In this document: one piece after another, positions 56,602 to 64,000 of the stretch | Numbering within the stretch: the stretch's first letter is position 1 | Layout: each line of letters opens with the position of its first letter | DNA from: Psychrosphaera aestuarii | GTDB taxonomy: Bacteria; Pseudomonadota; Gammaproteobacteria; Enterobacterales; Alteromonadaceae | Length of the DNA stretch: 64,000 nucleotides | Assembly: GCF_017948405.1 (NCBI RefSeq) | Contig: NZ_CP072844.1 | Coordinates: forward strand, 2,790,001 to 2,854,000 | Direction: 5' to 3' | Program-made: the position numbers and the translations under genes | Notes under the pieces: generated by a model | Told to the model about the DNA's origin: nothing | The model's input: only the letters and a program-made list of their open reading frames with translations | The model's database searches: none

Positions 56602-58221
56602 GTGAATAAATTCCAAAATCTCAGTGTTTTCATAAAGATCAATGTTATTACCTTGATCGCGCTAATCGCTCTGATCGTCGTTATTGTTTTAAATGCGCTC
56701 GCTAGCCAAGAAAATAATAAAAATATTGACGACCTAAAAGACCGTCGTTATCAAATAGCAAAAATCTCTACGGCTAATTCATTTATCATCAACAGAATTG
56801 ACGAATTTTATAGCCAAGCCGTCTCCTTCGGTGACGAAGAGCTTATCAGCAAAGCTGACGCGGAATATGAGATATTAAAAAAGAACATTGAAAGCATTCT
56901 TAAACTAGATAAAGCAAATCGTTCTAAATTAGAACAATTCGAGCAAACGTTAGAAAAATACAACATTACAGCAAAAGAAATAGTAACCACGTTCTTAAGT
57001 GGCGATGCTGATTTTTCAGTTATTCAACAAAAGTCTTCTGAAAAAGCTGAGTTGTTCAAGCAACTAAATGACAACCTCGAGCAATACAAGTCTCAGTCAG
57101 ATCGTGAGTACGTAGAACTCGCTGAAAATGCGAAAGCACGTTCTGAAAACACCATCATGCAAAGTATTATCGTATCGGTTGTGCTGGTTATTTTAATCGT
57201 TATTCTTGGTGTCTTTATTGGTAGAGTCATTCGCCAAGCCGCGTCGGATGCGGCCGAGACTCTTGGTGAGCTTGCTAAGGGCGACGGCGATTTAAACTCG
57301 ACCCTGAATGTGACAAGCGAAGACGAAATTGGTCAAATGTCGAAGAACTTCAATGGCTTCATGGAAGTCTTACGTGCGGCCATTAGTGATGTTATGGCGG
57401 TTGTTCAACCTCTGCTTGATAACTCAACACGCCTGATTCAACGTATGGAAGTTGCTGAGTCTGCGATGCATAAGCAAAGCGAAGACTCAGAAATGGTTAA
57501 ACAGTCCATGGAAGAGATGAATCAAAGCGTAAATGAAATATCTAACTCTGCAAACGAAGCAGCGGTTGCTACAGAAAACGCAGAGAAAGAAGCGAACCAA
57601 AGCTTAGACATTCTTAACCAGTCTATGGCAGTTTCTCAAGCATTGAACAGTGAAATAAAGGGCGCATCTTCAGTTATCCATAAATTGGCTCAAGATACTC
57701 AAAACGTTAATCAAATTCTTGACGTTATTACTTCTATTGCTGAACAGACTAACCTGTTGGCATTGAATGCGGCAATTGAAGCAGCACGTGCTGGCGAACA
57801 AGGCCGTGGTTTCGCAGTTGTTGCCGACGAAGTTCGAGAGCTTGCATCAAGAACATCAAAATCAACTACTGAAATCCGAGAGTTGTTAAACGCGCTAACA
57901 GAAGCTGCTACCGCCTCTGTTGACTCAATGGAAAGTGCTAGCGCCCAAGCGGAGCGAAACGAAGAGTATGCCGCTCAAACGGGTGAGTCTGTTAACAAAA
58001 TCGCAGGCCATATCAACACAATTAATGGCCTTAACACTCAGATTGCTACGGCAACCGAAGAACAAACCTCAGTTGCTAATACTGTAATGATGAATGTTAA
58101 TGACATGAATAAATCAATCGGCAGTTCATTAGAGGCACTTGATGGCATACGTGATGTCTCGAAAAGCCTACATACATTATCTGATGACTTACTTGAGGCC
58201 GCTTCTAAATTTAAACTTTAA
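56602..58221 (+). CDS. Methyl-accepting chemotaxis protein
   Basis: Membrane chemoreceptor, 539 residues: TM1 (about 11-31), a periplasmic four-helix-type sensor (about 32-188), TM2 (about 190-211), HAMP (about 212-265), and a cytoplasmic signalling coiled coil to the end. The hairpin tip [20 protein letters not shown] near residue 388 is the CheA/CheW contact. It begins with GTG at 56602 behind ATAGG. The ligand is unknown. The class cannot be assigned firmly from sequence. Confidence 0.93.
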   Translation: MNKFQNLSVFIKINVITLIALIALIVVIVLNALASQENNKNIDDLKDRRYQIAKISTANSFIINRIDEFYSQAVSFGDEELISKADAEYEILKKNIESILKLDKANRSKLEQFEQTLEKYNITAKEIVTTFLSGDADFSVIQQKSSEKAELFKQLNDNLEQYKSQSDREYVELAENAKARSENTIMQSIIVSVVLVILIVILGVFIGRVIRQAASDAAETLGELAKGDGDLNSTLNVTSEDEIGQMSKNFNGFMEVLRAAISDVMAVVQPLLDNSTRLIQRMEVAESAMHKQSEDSEMVKQSMEEMNQSVNEISNSANEAAVATENAEKEANQSLDILNQSMAVSQALNSEIKGASSVIHKLAQDTQNVNQILDVITSIAEQTNLLALNAAIEAARAGEQGRGFAVVADEVRELASRTSKSTTEIRELLNALTEAATASVDSMESASAQAERNEEYAAQTGESVNKIAGHINTINGLNTQIATATEEQTSVANTVMMNVNDMNKSIGSSLEALDGIRDVSKSLHTLSDDLLEAASKFKL

Positions 58222-58243
58222 GCGACACCAAGATAAATATATG

Positions 58244-58271
58244 AAAAAGGTCGATTATCGGCCTTTTTTAT
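58244..58271 (+). terminator. Terminator after the MCP gene
   Basis: AAAAAGG (58244-58250) pairs with CCTTTTT (58262-58268), extended inward by a T-G pair and a CG pair, and is followed by T residues. Confidence 0.8.
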
Positions 58272-58344
58272 TTTCTATTTCTTGACGCATTTTGCTAAAC
58301 TTTAAAGCCAAATTTGCTTCCTCACCTAAATGGAAACTATTCCA

Positions 58345-59448
58345 ATGAATTTGGCTCAATCAGTATTAGCGGTAAACGATGATCTTCCTATAAAAACCAA
58401 TCTTCCTGTCCATAGTGGAAAAGTGCGCTCTGTGTACTGGCTTACGGCCGAAGATAGTAGCCGATTAATTAGAGATAAAGGATACGACGTAGCCGAAGAC
58501 ACGCCATTAGCTATTATGGTAATAAGTGATCGTATTTCTGCCTTTGACTGTGTATGGCATGGAGAAAACGGACTAAATGGTGTGCCTGGTAAAGGTGCCG
58601 CTCTTAATGCGATTTCTAATCATTGGTTTAAATTATTCAAAGAGAATGGGTTAGCTGATAGTCATATTTTGGATATTCCCCATCCATTTGTTTGGATTGT
58701 GCAAAAAGCTAAGCCCGTTATGATTGAAGCAATCGCTCGCCAATACATAACCGGCTCAATGTGGCGCAGCTACGAAAAAGGTGAACGAGAGTTTTGTGGC
58801 ATCACCTTACCTGAAGGCCTCACCAAAGACCAAAAACTAGATCAAATTTTAATAACACCTTCTACTAAAGGCATACTTAAGGGTATTCCAAACGTACCTG
58901 AAGCGGATGATGCGAATATTAGCAATGCAGATATAGTTAATAATTACTCATCTTTTAATTTTAAAAGTATTGAAGATGTGTCTTTATACCAAACGCTTTT
59001 AAAAGATGGATTTTCATTAATTACTGATGAGCTTGCTAAAATTGGACAAATATTTATCGATACGAAGTTTGAATTCGGTTACGTAAAAGATTCACAGCAA
59101 CAAGAAAAGCTTATATATATGGATGAAGTTGGCACGCCAGATTCATCTCGCATTTGGGATGGGGAGGCATATCGCAATGGCAAGGTTGTTGAAAACTCCA
59201 AAGAAGGTTTTCGTCAGGTATTGCTAAATTATTTCCCTGATGCAGACATCCTGTTAAACAAAAATAGAATGGATGAACGTAACGCTCTTGCTAGAAATAA
59301 TTCACTACCTACCAGTGTACTAATGGACGTGTCGAAAACTTACCTAAATATTGCCGAAAAAATTACTGGAACAAAGCTGATATTGAGCAATAACCCCAAA
59401 CAAGAAATCATAGATATACTTCGGGAAAGTTACGACCTTATTGTGTAA
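58345..59448 (+). CDS. purC: SAICAR synthetase PurC (large gammaproteobacterial form)
   Basis: Purine biosynthesis: phosphoribosylaminoimidazole-succinocarboxamide synthase. The protein follows the 367-residue Vibrio/Shewanella form: [118 protein letters not shown]. The ATG five codons upstream (58330) has no ribosome site; GGAA before 58345 and the length of exactly 367 support this start. Confidence 0.93.
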   Translation: MNLAQSVLAVNDDLPIKTNLPVHSGKVRSVYWLTAEDSSRLIRDKGYDVAEDTPLAIMVISDRISAFDCVWHGENGLNGVPGKGAALNAISNHWFKLFKENGLADSHILDIPHPFVWIVQKAKPVMIEAIARQYITGSMWRSYEKGEREFCGITLPEGLTKDQKLDQILITPSTKGILKGIPNVPEADDANISNADIVNNYSSFNFKSIEDVSLYQTLLKDGFSLITDELAKIGQIFIDTKFEFGYVKDSQQQEKLIYMDEVGTPDSSRIWDGEAYRNGKVVENSKEGFRQVLLNYFPDADILLNKNRMDERNALARNNSLPTSVLMDVSKTYLNIAEKITGTKLILSNNPKQEIIDILRESYDLIV

Positions 59449-59603
59449 ACGCAGTTTAATCATATTACTCAAACTAGATAAAGGCATGTTTTAATTAATA
59501 ATAAAATTTAAATCGTGCCTTAACATATTTCATATCAATTATTTTTTGCCTATCGTAAACAATATCCGTACACTGAAATTATTGCTTTTTTGATGAGGTC
59601 ATC

Positions 59604-60284
59604 ATGTCGTTCAACTCTTTTTCCTATAAATGTATAGTGCTTGCGACAAGTGTATTTATAATTTTATTAGCGACAACTTTTAGCAGTAATACTTTTGCTA
59701 ATAAGGTTGATATTTTAGTACTGTCTAATAAACACCAGTCTGTTCCAAACGTTGGAGTTTCCTTAACATTATTAGGTAAAAATCACGACAAAGACAAAGA
59801 ACCAGTGCCTCAGGTAATGAATCAAATTGATACACAATTTTCGCCTCACATCTTAATGGCGCAAAAAGGTGCGAACATCAGTTTTCCTAATTCAGACAAT
59901 GTTAAACACCATGTTTATTCGTTCTCTGAAGCTAAGACATTTGAGCTAAAACTGTATAAAGACCAAAAACCTGAGCCTCTGCCATTTGAACAAGCGGGCA
60001 CAGTTACGCTAGGCTGTAATATCCACGACTGGATGCTAGGCTATGTATATGTTGTTGATACTCCGTACTTTTCTAAAACAAACGAGTCTGGTTTTTTACA
60101 ACTTGAATTGCCAGACGGTGATTATGAAGTTCGTCTCTATAATCCTTTGCTACAAAAAAGTGATCTACAAAGGGTTGATAAAGTATCCATATCTGGAAAT
60201 AAAAACATCACCATTCAATTAAAACATGCAATGTTAAATGCTACCGATAGTTTTGAAGAAGGCGACGAATTTGACGCGTATTAA
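59604..60284 (+). CDS. Periplasmic cupredoxin-like protein
   Basis: Exported 226-residue protein with a signal peptide (about 1-33, ending NTFA). The domain at about residues 80-155 is a cupredoxin with the full type 1 copper set: His102 or His103 (KHHVYSF) and Cys138, His141, Met144 in GCNIHDWM. The C-terminal part is a beta-sandwich-like GDYEVRLYNPLL region. Such proteins are often labelled methylamine-utilisation proteins although no amine dehydrogenase is present. Strong GAGGTCATC site. It overlaps the GGDEF/EAL gene by 14 bp and forms an operon with it and the barrel gene. Confidence 0.8.
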   Translation: MSFNSFSYKCIVLATSVFIILLATTFSSNTFANKVDILVLSNKHQSVPNVGVSLTLLGKNHDKDKEPVPQVMNQIDTQFSPHILMAQKGANISFPNSDNVKHHVYSFSEAKTFELKLYKDQKPEPLPFEQAGTVTLGCNIHDWMLGYVYVVDTPYFSKTNESGFLQLELPDGDYEVRLYNPLLQKSDLQRVDKVSISGNKNITIQLKHAMLNATDSFEEGDEFDAY

Positions 60285-62685
60285 CTTTCGTTCTTTACAA
60301 AATCGCAATTTTTTTCTTTTTTTATTCGCACTTATTGTTACCGTCAGTGCTGTACTTGCGGTTACGTTAAAACAAACATACGGTCACTCTACCAAGCAAA
60401 TTGATAATCAATTTGAGAGCTCATACTCGGTACTGTTATACCGATTAGAAGCCGAAGCGTTAAACTTAGATGGCGGACTTGAGACGGCGAGTAAAAACTT
60501 TAATTTAAAAAGTCTAATACTAGGCGGTAAAAAAGATCCTAACTCGCTTAAACTAGCTTTAACAAACTACCAGACACGGCTAGGCTCCGATTTTATTTCG
60601 GTATTAGACCAAGATAAAACTCCGGTTGTTAGTACCCTGCCATTAAATGAAGAGATAGTGACTGGATCAAAAAGCGGAAAATTGCGATTTGGTTTAATTA
60701 ATCAACAGTTATATTTAATTTCGATTAAAGGAATTAAAGAGGTTGAAAGAATACCTAAGCCCAACGCATATATTGTTACTGGCATAAATGTATCTCGTCT
60801 TTTTTCTGCTGATATTAGAAAAATAACTAACTTTGAAGTCAGTATTCGATTTAACAAAAGAGTAATGGCTAGCAGCATTGAAGGGCTCACCGCAGAGCAG
60901 CTAGACCAAGGATTTTCAAGTGTTCCTTCTATAGAGGAAGAGCAAAAACGTAAGCTTCAACAACTTATAGTTCTAGATAACCAAAAATATATAAGTTATC
61001 AAGCCTTCTTGTCTCATATCAACCAGCAACCAATAAACGTTTTTTTTACATTGCTAGAATCAGAGGCACATTTAAATTACGACAACTTAATACTTCAACT
61101 GTCGGTGGCTATTGCCGTCATTATGATCCTTATTTCATTTTTGACGTTTTCATTTTCTAAAAGTATTGCTAAACCTCTTCGTATTCTCGCTGATGTCGCC
61201 AACGAAATTAGAAAAGGCAAGTACCCTGATATTCAACATGATAAAACACTCTACGAAGTAGAAACATTATCGTTAGCATTAGGAGGCATGCAAAGTGCGA
61301 TTCAAAAAAGGGAAAAGGAAAATCATCAACTTGCGTACTTCAGTTCATTAACAGGTCTTCCAAACAGAACCTACTTTATGTCGCAGGTTAAAAAGCAAAT
61401 AGCACAGCATGAAGCGCAACGCTTTGCCGTATTGTGGATGGACGTGGATCGATTTAAAGACATAAATGATACATTAGGTCACGAATTTGGCGACGACGTC
61501 ATCAAAGCGATTGCTCACCGTCTCGAGGATAATGCCCAGCGAAACACATTTATTGCCTACCTAGATGGTGATGAATTTGCGGCTTATATCAATGTGAATA
61601 ATGAACAGGAAGCGATGCTTGCCGCAGGCCAAATTGAAAACTTATTTGAACAACCATTCCTAGTTAATGAAATAGCGCTAGATGTATCAATCAGCATAGG
61701 TATCTCTTTGTACCCCGATGATACAAAACTAGCAGAACAGTTAATGCAATATGCAGACATCGCTTTGTATGAATCGAAGGAACAACACCACAGTATTGCT
61801 CGTTATATCGCATCTAATAATAAATATTCTGTTGTTCGTTTAAGCTTAATGACTGAGCTCAAAAATGCCATAGAAGAAGGACAACTCACTTTAAATTACC
61901 AACCTAAAATAGATATAGCGTCAGGTAAAGTTGTTAGTGTTGAGTCGCTTGTTCGTTGGCGTCACCCAGAGCATGGTTTCATTTTTCCTGATGACTTTAT
62001 TCCTTTGGCTGAGCAAACAGGTAACATTCGTCATTTAACACACTGGGCAATTGAGCAAGCACTAATCGAGCACGTTCGTTTAAAACAGCTTGGGTATGAC
62101 ATCAAAATGGCCGTAAACATATCGGCTGTAGATTTGTCTGACTTAGAGTTACCTCCTTTTGTTGGCTTACTGTTGGCAAAGTATAAGGTGACACCTACGT
62201 CGCTCATTTTAGAAGTTACTGAAAGCGCCATTATGGCTGACGCTGATAAAGCAATGAAAGCGCTAAACATGCTAAAAAGTATGTCTATTAAATTATCCAT
62301 TGATGATTTTGGAACGGGCTACTCATCAATGGAGCAACTTAAACGTGCGCCAGTTGATGAACTTAAGATAGACAAGTCCTTTGTATTAGACCTAGCTAGC
62401 AACAAAGATGACTTTATCATTGTAAAATCTATAACAAGTTTGGCACACAACCTTGGAATGACTATAGTTGCCGAGGGTGTTGAAGATTTAGGTAGCTTAA
62501 TGAAATTAAAGCAACTAAATATAGAAACAGCACAAGGGTATTTTATTAGTAAACCCGTTGATTCTTTAACTTTAGAAACTTGGTTAGATGAAAATAAAGG
62601 AATTTACGCCCCACTCCATAATGTCGACATGCAAGTAACTACTACCGAAGATAAACTTGGTAACGGCAAGAGTGACGGTGATTAA
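60271..62685 (+). CDS. Membrane GGDEF-EAL c-di-GMP protein with periplasmic sensor
   Basis: Inner-membrane c-di-GMP regulator, 804 residues from TTG 60271 (AAGAAGG 8 nt upstream); the frame opens at ATG 60238, but that has no ribosome site. TM1 is at about 14-34, then a periplasmic sensor (about 35-270), TM2 (about 273-297), HAMP (about 297-350), GGDEF domain (DGDEF at 432-436 instead of GGDEF), and EAL domain (ESLVRW at 558-563, DDFGTGYSSMEQL, AEGVED, QGYFISKP). The EAL residues look intact; the first Gly of GGDEF is Asp, so cyclase activity may be reduced or regulatory. Confidence 0.88.
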   Translation: MTRINFRSLQNRNFFLFLFALIVTVSAVLAVTLKQTYGHSTKQIDNQFESSYSVLLYRLEAEALNLDGGLETASKNFNLKSLILGGKKDPNSLKLALTNYQTRLGSDFISVLDQDKTPVVSTLPLNEEIVTGSKSGKLRFGLINQQLYLISIKGIKEVERIPKPNAYIVTGINVSRLFSADIRKITNFEVSIRFNKRVMASSIEGLTAEQLDQGFSSVPSIEEEQKRKLQQLIVLDNQKYISYQAFLSHINQQPINVFFTLLESEAHLNYDNLILQLSVAIAVIMILISFLTFSFSKSIAKPLRILADVANEIRKGKYPDIQHDKTLYEVETLSLALGGMQSAIQKREKENHQLAYFSSLTGLPNRTYFMSQVKKQIAQHEAQRFAVLWMDVDRFKDINDTLGHEFGDDVIKAIAHRLEDNAQRNTFIAYLDGDEFAAYINVNNEQEAMLAAGQIENLFEQPFLVNEIALDVSISIGISLYPDDTKLAEQLMQYADIALYESKEQHHSIARYIASNNKYSVVRLSLMTELKNAIEEGQLTLNYQPKIDIASGKVVSVESLVRWRHPEHGFIFPDDFIPLAEQTGNIRHLTHWAIEQALIEHVRLKQLGYDIKMAVNISAVDLSDLELPPFVGLLLAKYKVTPTSLILEVTESAIMADADKAMKALNMLKSMSIKLSIDDFGTGYSSMEQLKRAPVDELKIDKSFVLDLASNKDDFIIVKSITSLAHNLGMTIVAEGVEDLGSLMKLKQLNIETAQGYFISKPVDSLTLETWLDENKGIYAPLHNVDMQVTTTEDKLGNGKSDGD

Positions 62686-63928
62686 AATTAAGCAACTATT
62701 CGCTATTAAAACGGCATTATTGATCAGTCTTCTTTTCAATAACGTCGCGAACGCTGGTTTAACAACCAAGGGTGTTATAGACGCAAGCATACTTTACAAC
62801 GAAACACCTGAGTCTTGGTTAAAGCCATGGTTTGAAAATGGTGTTGGTGTACACAGATACGACGATGAAATAACCGCGCGCCTTAATCATGCCTTGCTTG
62901 AAATCGACTATGAATTAACTAATGACTTATCGTTTTTTGCTGTTGCTCAATACACCCCAGATGGCGATACACACCTTGGTGTAAATGAAGCCTACATAAA
63001 ATATAAGCCTCTAACAAACAAGATTAAACACGAGTTAAAGGTTGGTTATTTTTATCCACAACTTTCACTAGAGAACTCAGATATTGGCTGGACTAGTCCT
63101 TATACCTTTAACTTTTCGTCGATTAACAGCTGGGTTGCAGAAGAAGTAAGACCTTTAGGTATAGAATGGCAAGTCAAGCGGCCAGGTCGAGCACACAACA
63201 GCAATTTTACCTATACGGGTGTTGTCTCTGCCTACGCTCAAAATGACGGCATAGCATCACTATTAGCTTGGCGCGGTTGGGCCATTCATAACCGTCAGAC
63301 ACTTATCGGGGAGAAAGTTCGGTTTGCCAATTACTTTCAGTTTCAACCTGTTGAGGCACCCAACCCGACCTACGTCGACATTAATGACGAAACCGATCAT
63401 AGGGTAGGTTATTATGTTGGCCTTCACGTTCAGTACCAAAGAAAAACGGATCTCCGTGCTTATTACTACGATAACAATGCCGATCCGCTATCTATTGAAT
63501 CAGATATGCAATATGGTTGGGATACACAGTTCTTCTCTTTGGCTTTGCTACATAAGTTTAATCGTGAGTTTAGACTTCTTGCGCAAGTAATGACTGGTAA
63601 AACTAAAATGGGCGATATTGAAAACGGCGTTTTTAACGACTTTAGAGCCTGGTACGTCATGCTAAATTATAAACTCGCACAACATAGATATTCTATTCGC
63701 CACGACGCTTTTAGAGTTTTAGACAAAGATAATAATGAATTTGATCCAAATAGTAGCGACGGCAAAAGCGTAACGTTAAGTTATCGCTATGAATACAGCG
63801 ATAATTGGCAGCTAGGTACGGAGCTAACCATTACAACTAGTGATAATACAAACAGAACACTTTGGCTGAACTGGACACCTAAACACACACAGAAGTCTTT
63901 TGCGTTAACCGCGCAGTATCGTTTTTAG
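62678..63928 (+). CDS. Predicted outer-membrane beta-barrel protein
   Basis: Probable porin-like barrel, 416 residues. A signal peptide (ending about residue 25, NNVANA) precedes a chain of alternating strands such as LLEIDYELTNDLSFFAVAQYTP, KHELKVGYFYPQL, YRYEYSDNWQLGTELTITTS, ending FALTAQYRF with terminal Phe. No family recognised. GTG at 62678 overlaps the GGDEF/EAL stop (GTGATTAA) and is preceded by AAGAG; an upstream TTG at 62657 is less likely. Closing gene of the cupredoxin operon. 72 bp of sequence remain after it without features. Confidence 0.75.
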   Translation: MIKIKQLFAIKTALLISLLFNNVANAGLTTKGVIDASILYNETPESWLKPWFENGVGVHRYDDEITARLNHALLEIDYELTNDLSFFAVAQYTPDGDTHLGVNEAYIKYKPLTNKIKHELKVGYFYPQLSLENSDIGWTSPYTFNFSSINSWVAEEVRPLGIEWQVKRPGRAHNSNFTYTGVVSAYAQNDGIASLLAWRGWAIHNRQTLIGEKVRFANYFQFQPVEAPNPTYVDINDETDHRVGYYVGLHVQYQRKTDLRAYYYDNNADPLSIESDMQYGWDTQFFSLALLHKFNREFRLLAQVMTGKTKMGDIENGVFNDFRAWYVMLNYKLAQHRYSIRHDAFRVLDKDNNEFDPNSSDGKSVTLSYRYEYSDNWQLGTELTITTSDNTNRTLWLNWTPKHTQKSFALTAQYRF

Positions 63929-64000
63929 TCAGTGTCACATTGTTATGTGGCGTTAGTCGTAAATAGTGGTTAATTAATACTACTTTTTATTTACATAAAA

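Noticed and set aside
59481..59521. Hairpin AAGGCATG/CGTGCCTT after purC as a terminator
   Set aside because: The arms are only 8 bp, the loop is about 25 nt, and no T run follows.

Overview
The window reads as a stretch of chromosome from a low-GC marine gammaproteobacterium of the order Alteromonadales (Colwelliaceae, Pseudoalteromonadaceae or Psychrosphaera-like). Supports for this are the AT-rich base composition, the E. coli-like RlmG, YajG, GcvR, YadGH, Mpl, PurC and SpeD, the large TonB-dependent receptor with optimised codons, a SapC-family gene, an astC/argD-astA-astD-DUF1338 block, and abundant GGDEF/EAL and MCP proteins. I saw no rRNA, tRNA, CRISPR array, insertion sequence or prophage. 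This is core and near-core genome with a few accessory-looking loci. The placement is inferred from gene content and order, not from a database search.

Layout. 1-4 kb (minus strand): 3' part of the enoyl-ACP reductase gene fabV and a three-gene TRAP transporter. 4-9.5 kb: bolA, an AlkB-like dioxygenase, rlmG-yajG-cyclophilin, a small unknown gene and an AmpG-type permease. 9.5-14.3 kb: a small XRE regulator, a MATE transporter behind an array of PhoB-like repeats, then a DUF350-DUF1190-GspS-like-LPP20 operon. 14.4-16.3 kb (minus): an unrecognised pair, a two-TM protein and a membrane-anchored binding protein. 16.5-22.7 kb: S1/P1 nuclease, Oar-like TonB receptor, alkaline phosphatase, uridine kinase. 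22.8-31.3 kb: gcvR, pstCAB-phoU, and DUF47-pit, the last two units each behind a PhoB-type promoter. 31.4-36.6 kb: sapC, small zinc-ribbon and DUF4404 genes, rpe, trpS, pabA and an HDOD protein. 36.9-42.4 kb: arginine succinyltransferase pathway genes (astC/argD, astA, astD) with DUF1338, DUF3802 and yhfA. 42.5-50 kb: speD, a thioesterase, a GAF-PAS-GGDEF-EAL protein, an MFS transporter, Mn-dependent pyrophosphatase and fructose-1,6-bisphosphatase. 50.2-59.4 kb: a large zinc metalloprotease, mpl, ubiX, yadGH, an MCP and purC. 59.6-63.9 kb: a cupredoxin, a membrane GGDEF/EAL protein and an outer-membrane beta-barrel in one overlapping operon.

The main theme is phosphorus. A secreted nuclease, an outer-membrane receptor, a phosphatase and a nucleoside kinase form a plausible nucleic-acid salvage line. 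They sit beside the high-affinity (pst) and low-affinity (pit) phosphate importers. Three intergenic regions carry 11-bp-spaced TGTCA-like repeats: upstream of pstC, of DUF47-pit and, unexpectedly, of a MATE exporter. No pstS, phoB or phoR gene is in the window. The least explained loci are the binding-protein/two-TM pair (14.4-16.3 kb) and the cupredoxin/c-di-GMP/porin operon at the right edge.

Several starts are set by ribosome binding sites or family alignment and are shorter than the longest reading frame (pstC, astA, purC, yajG, ppaC, the MFS gene, the XRE regulator, yhfA, yadG and others). The reason is given in each entry.
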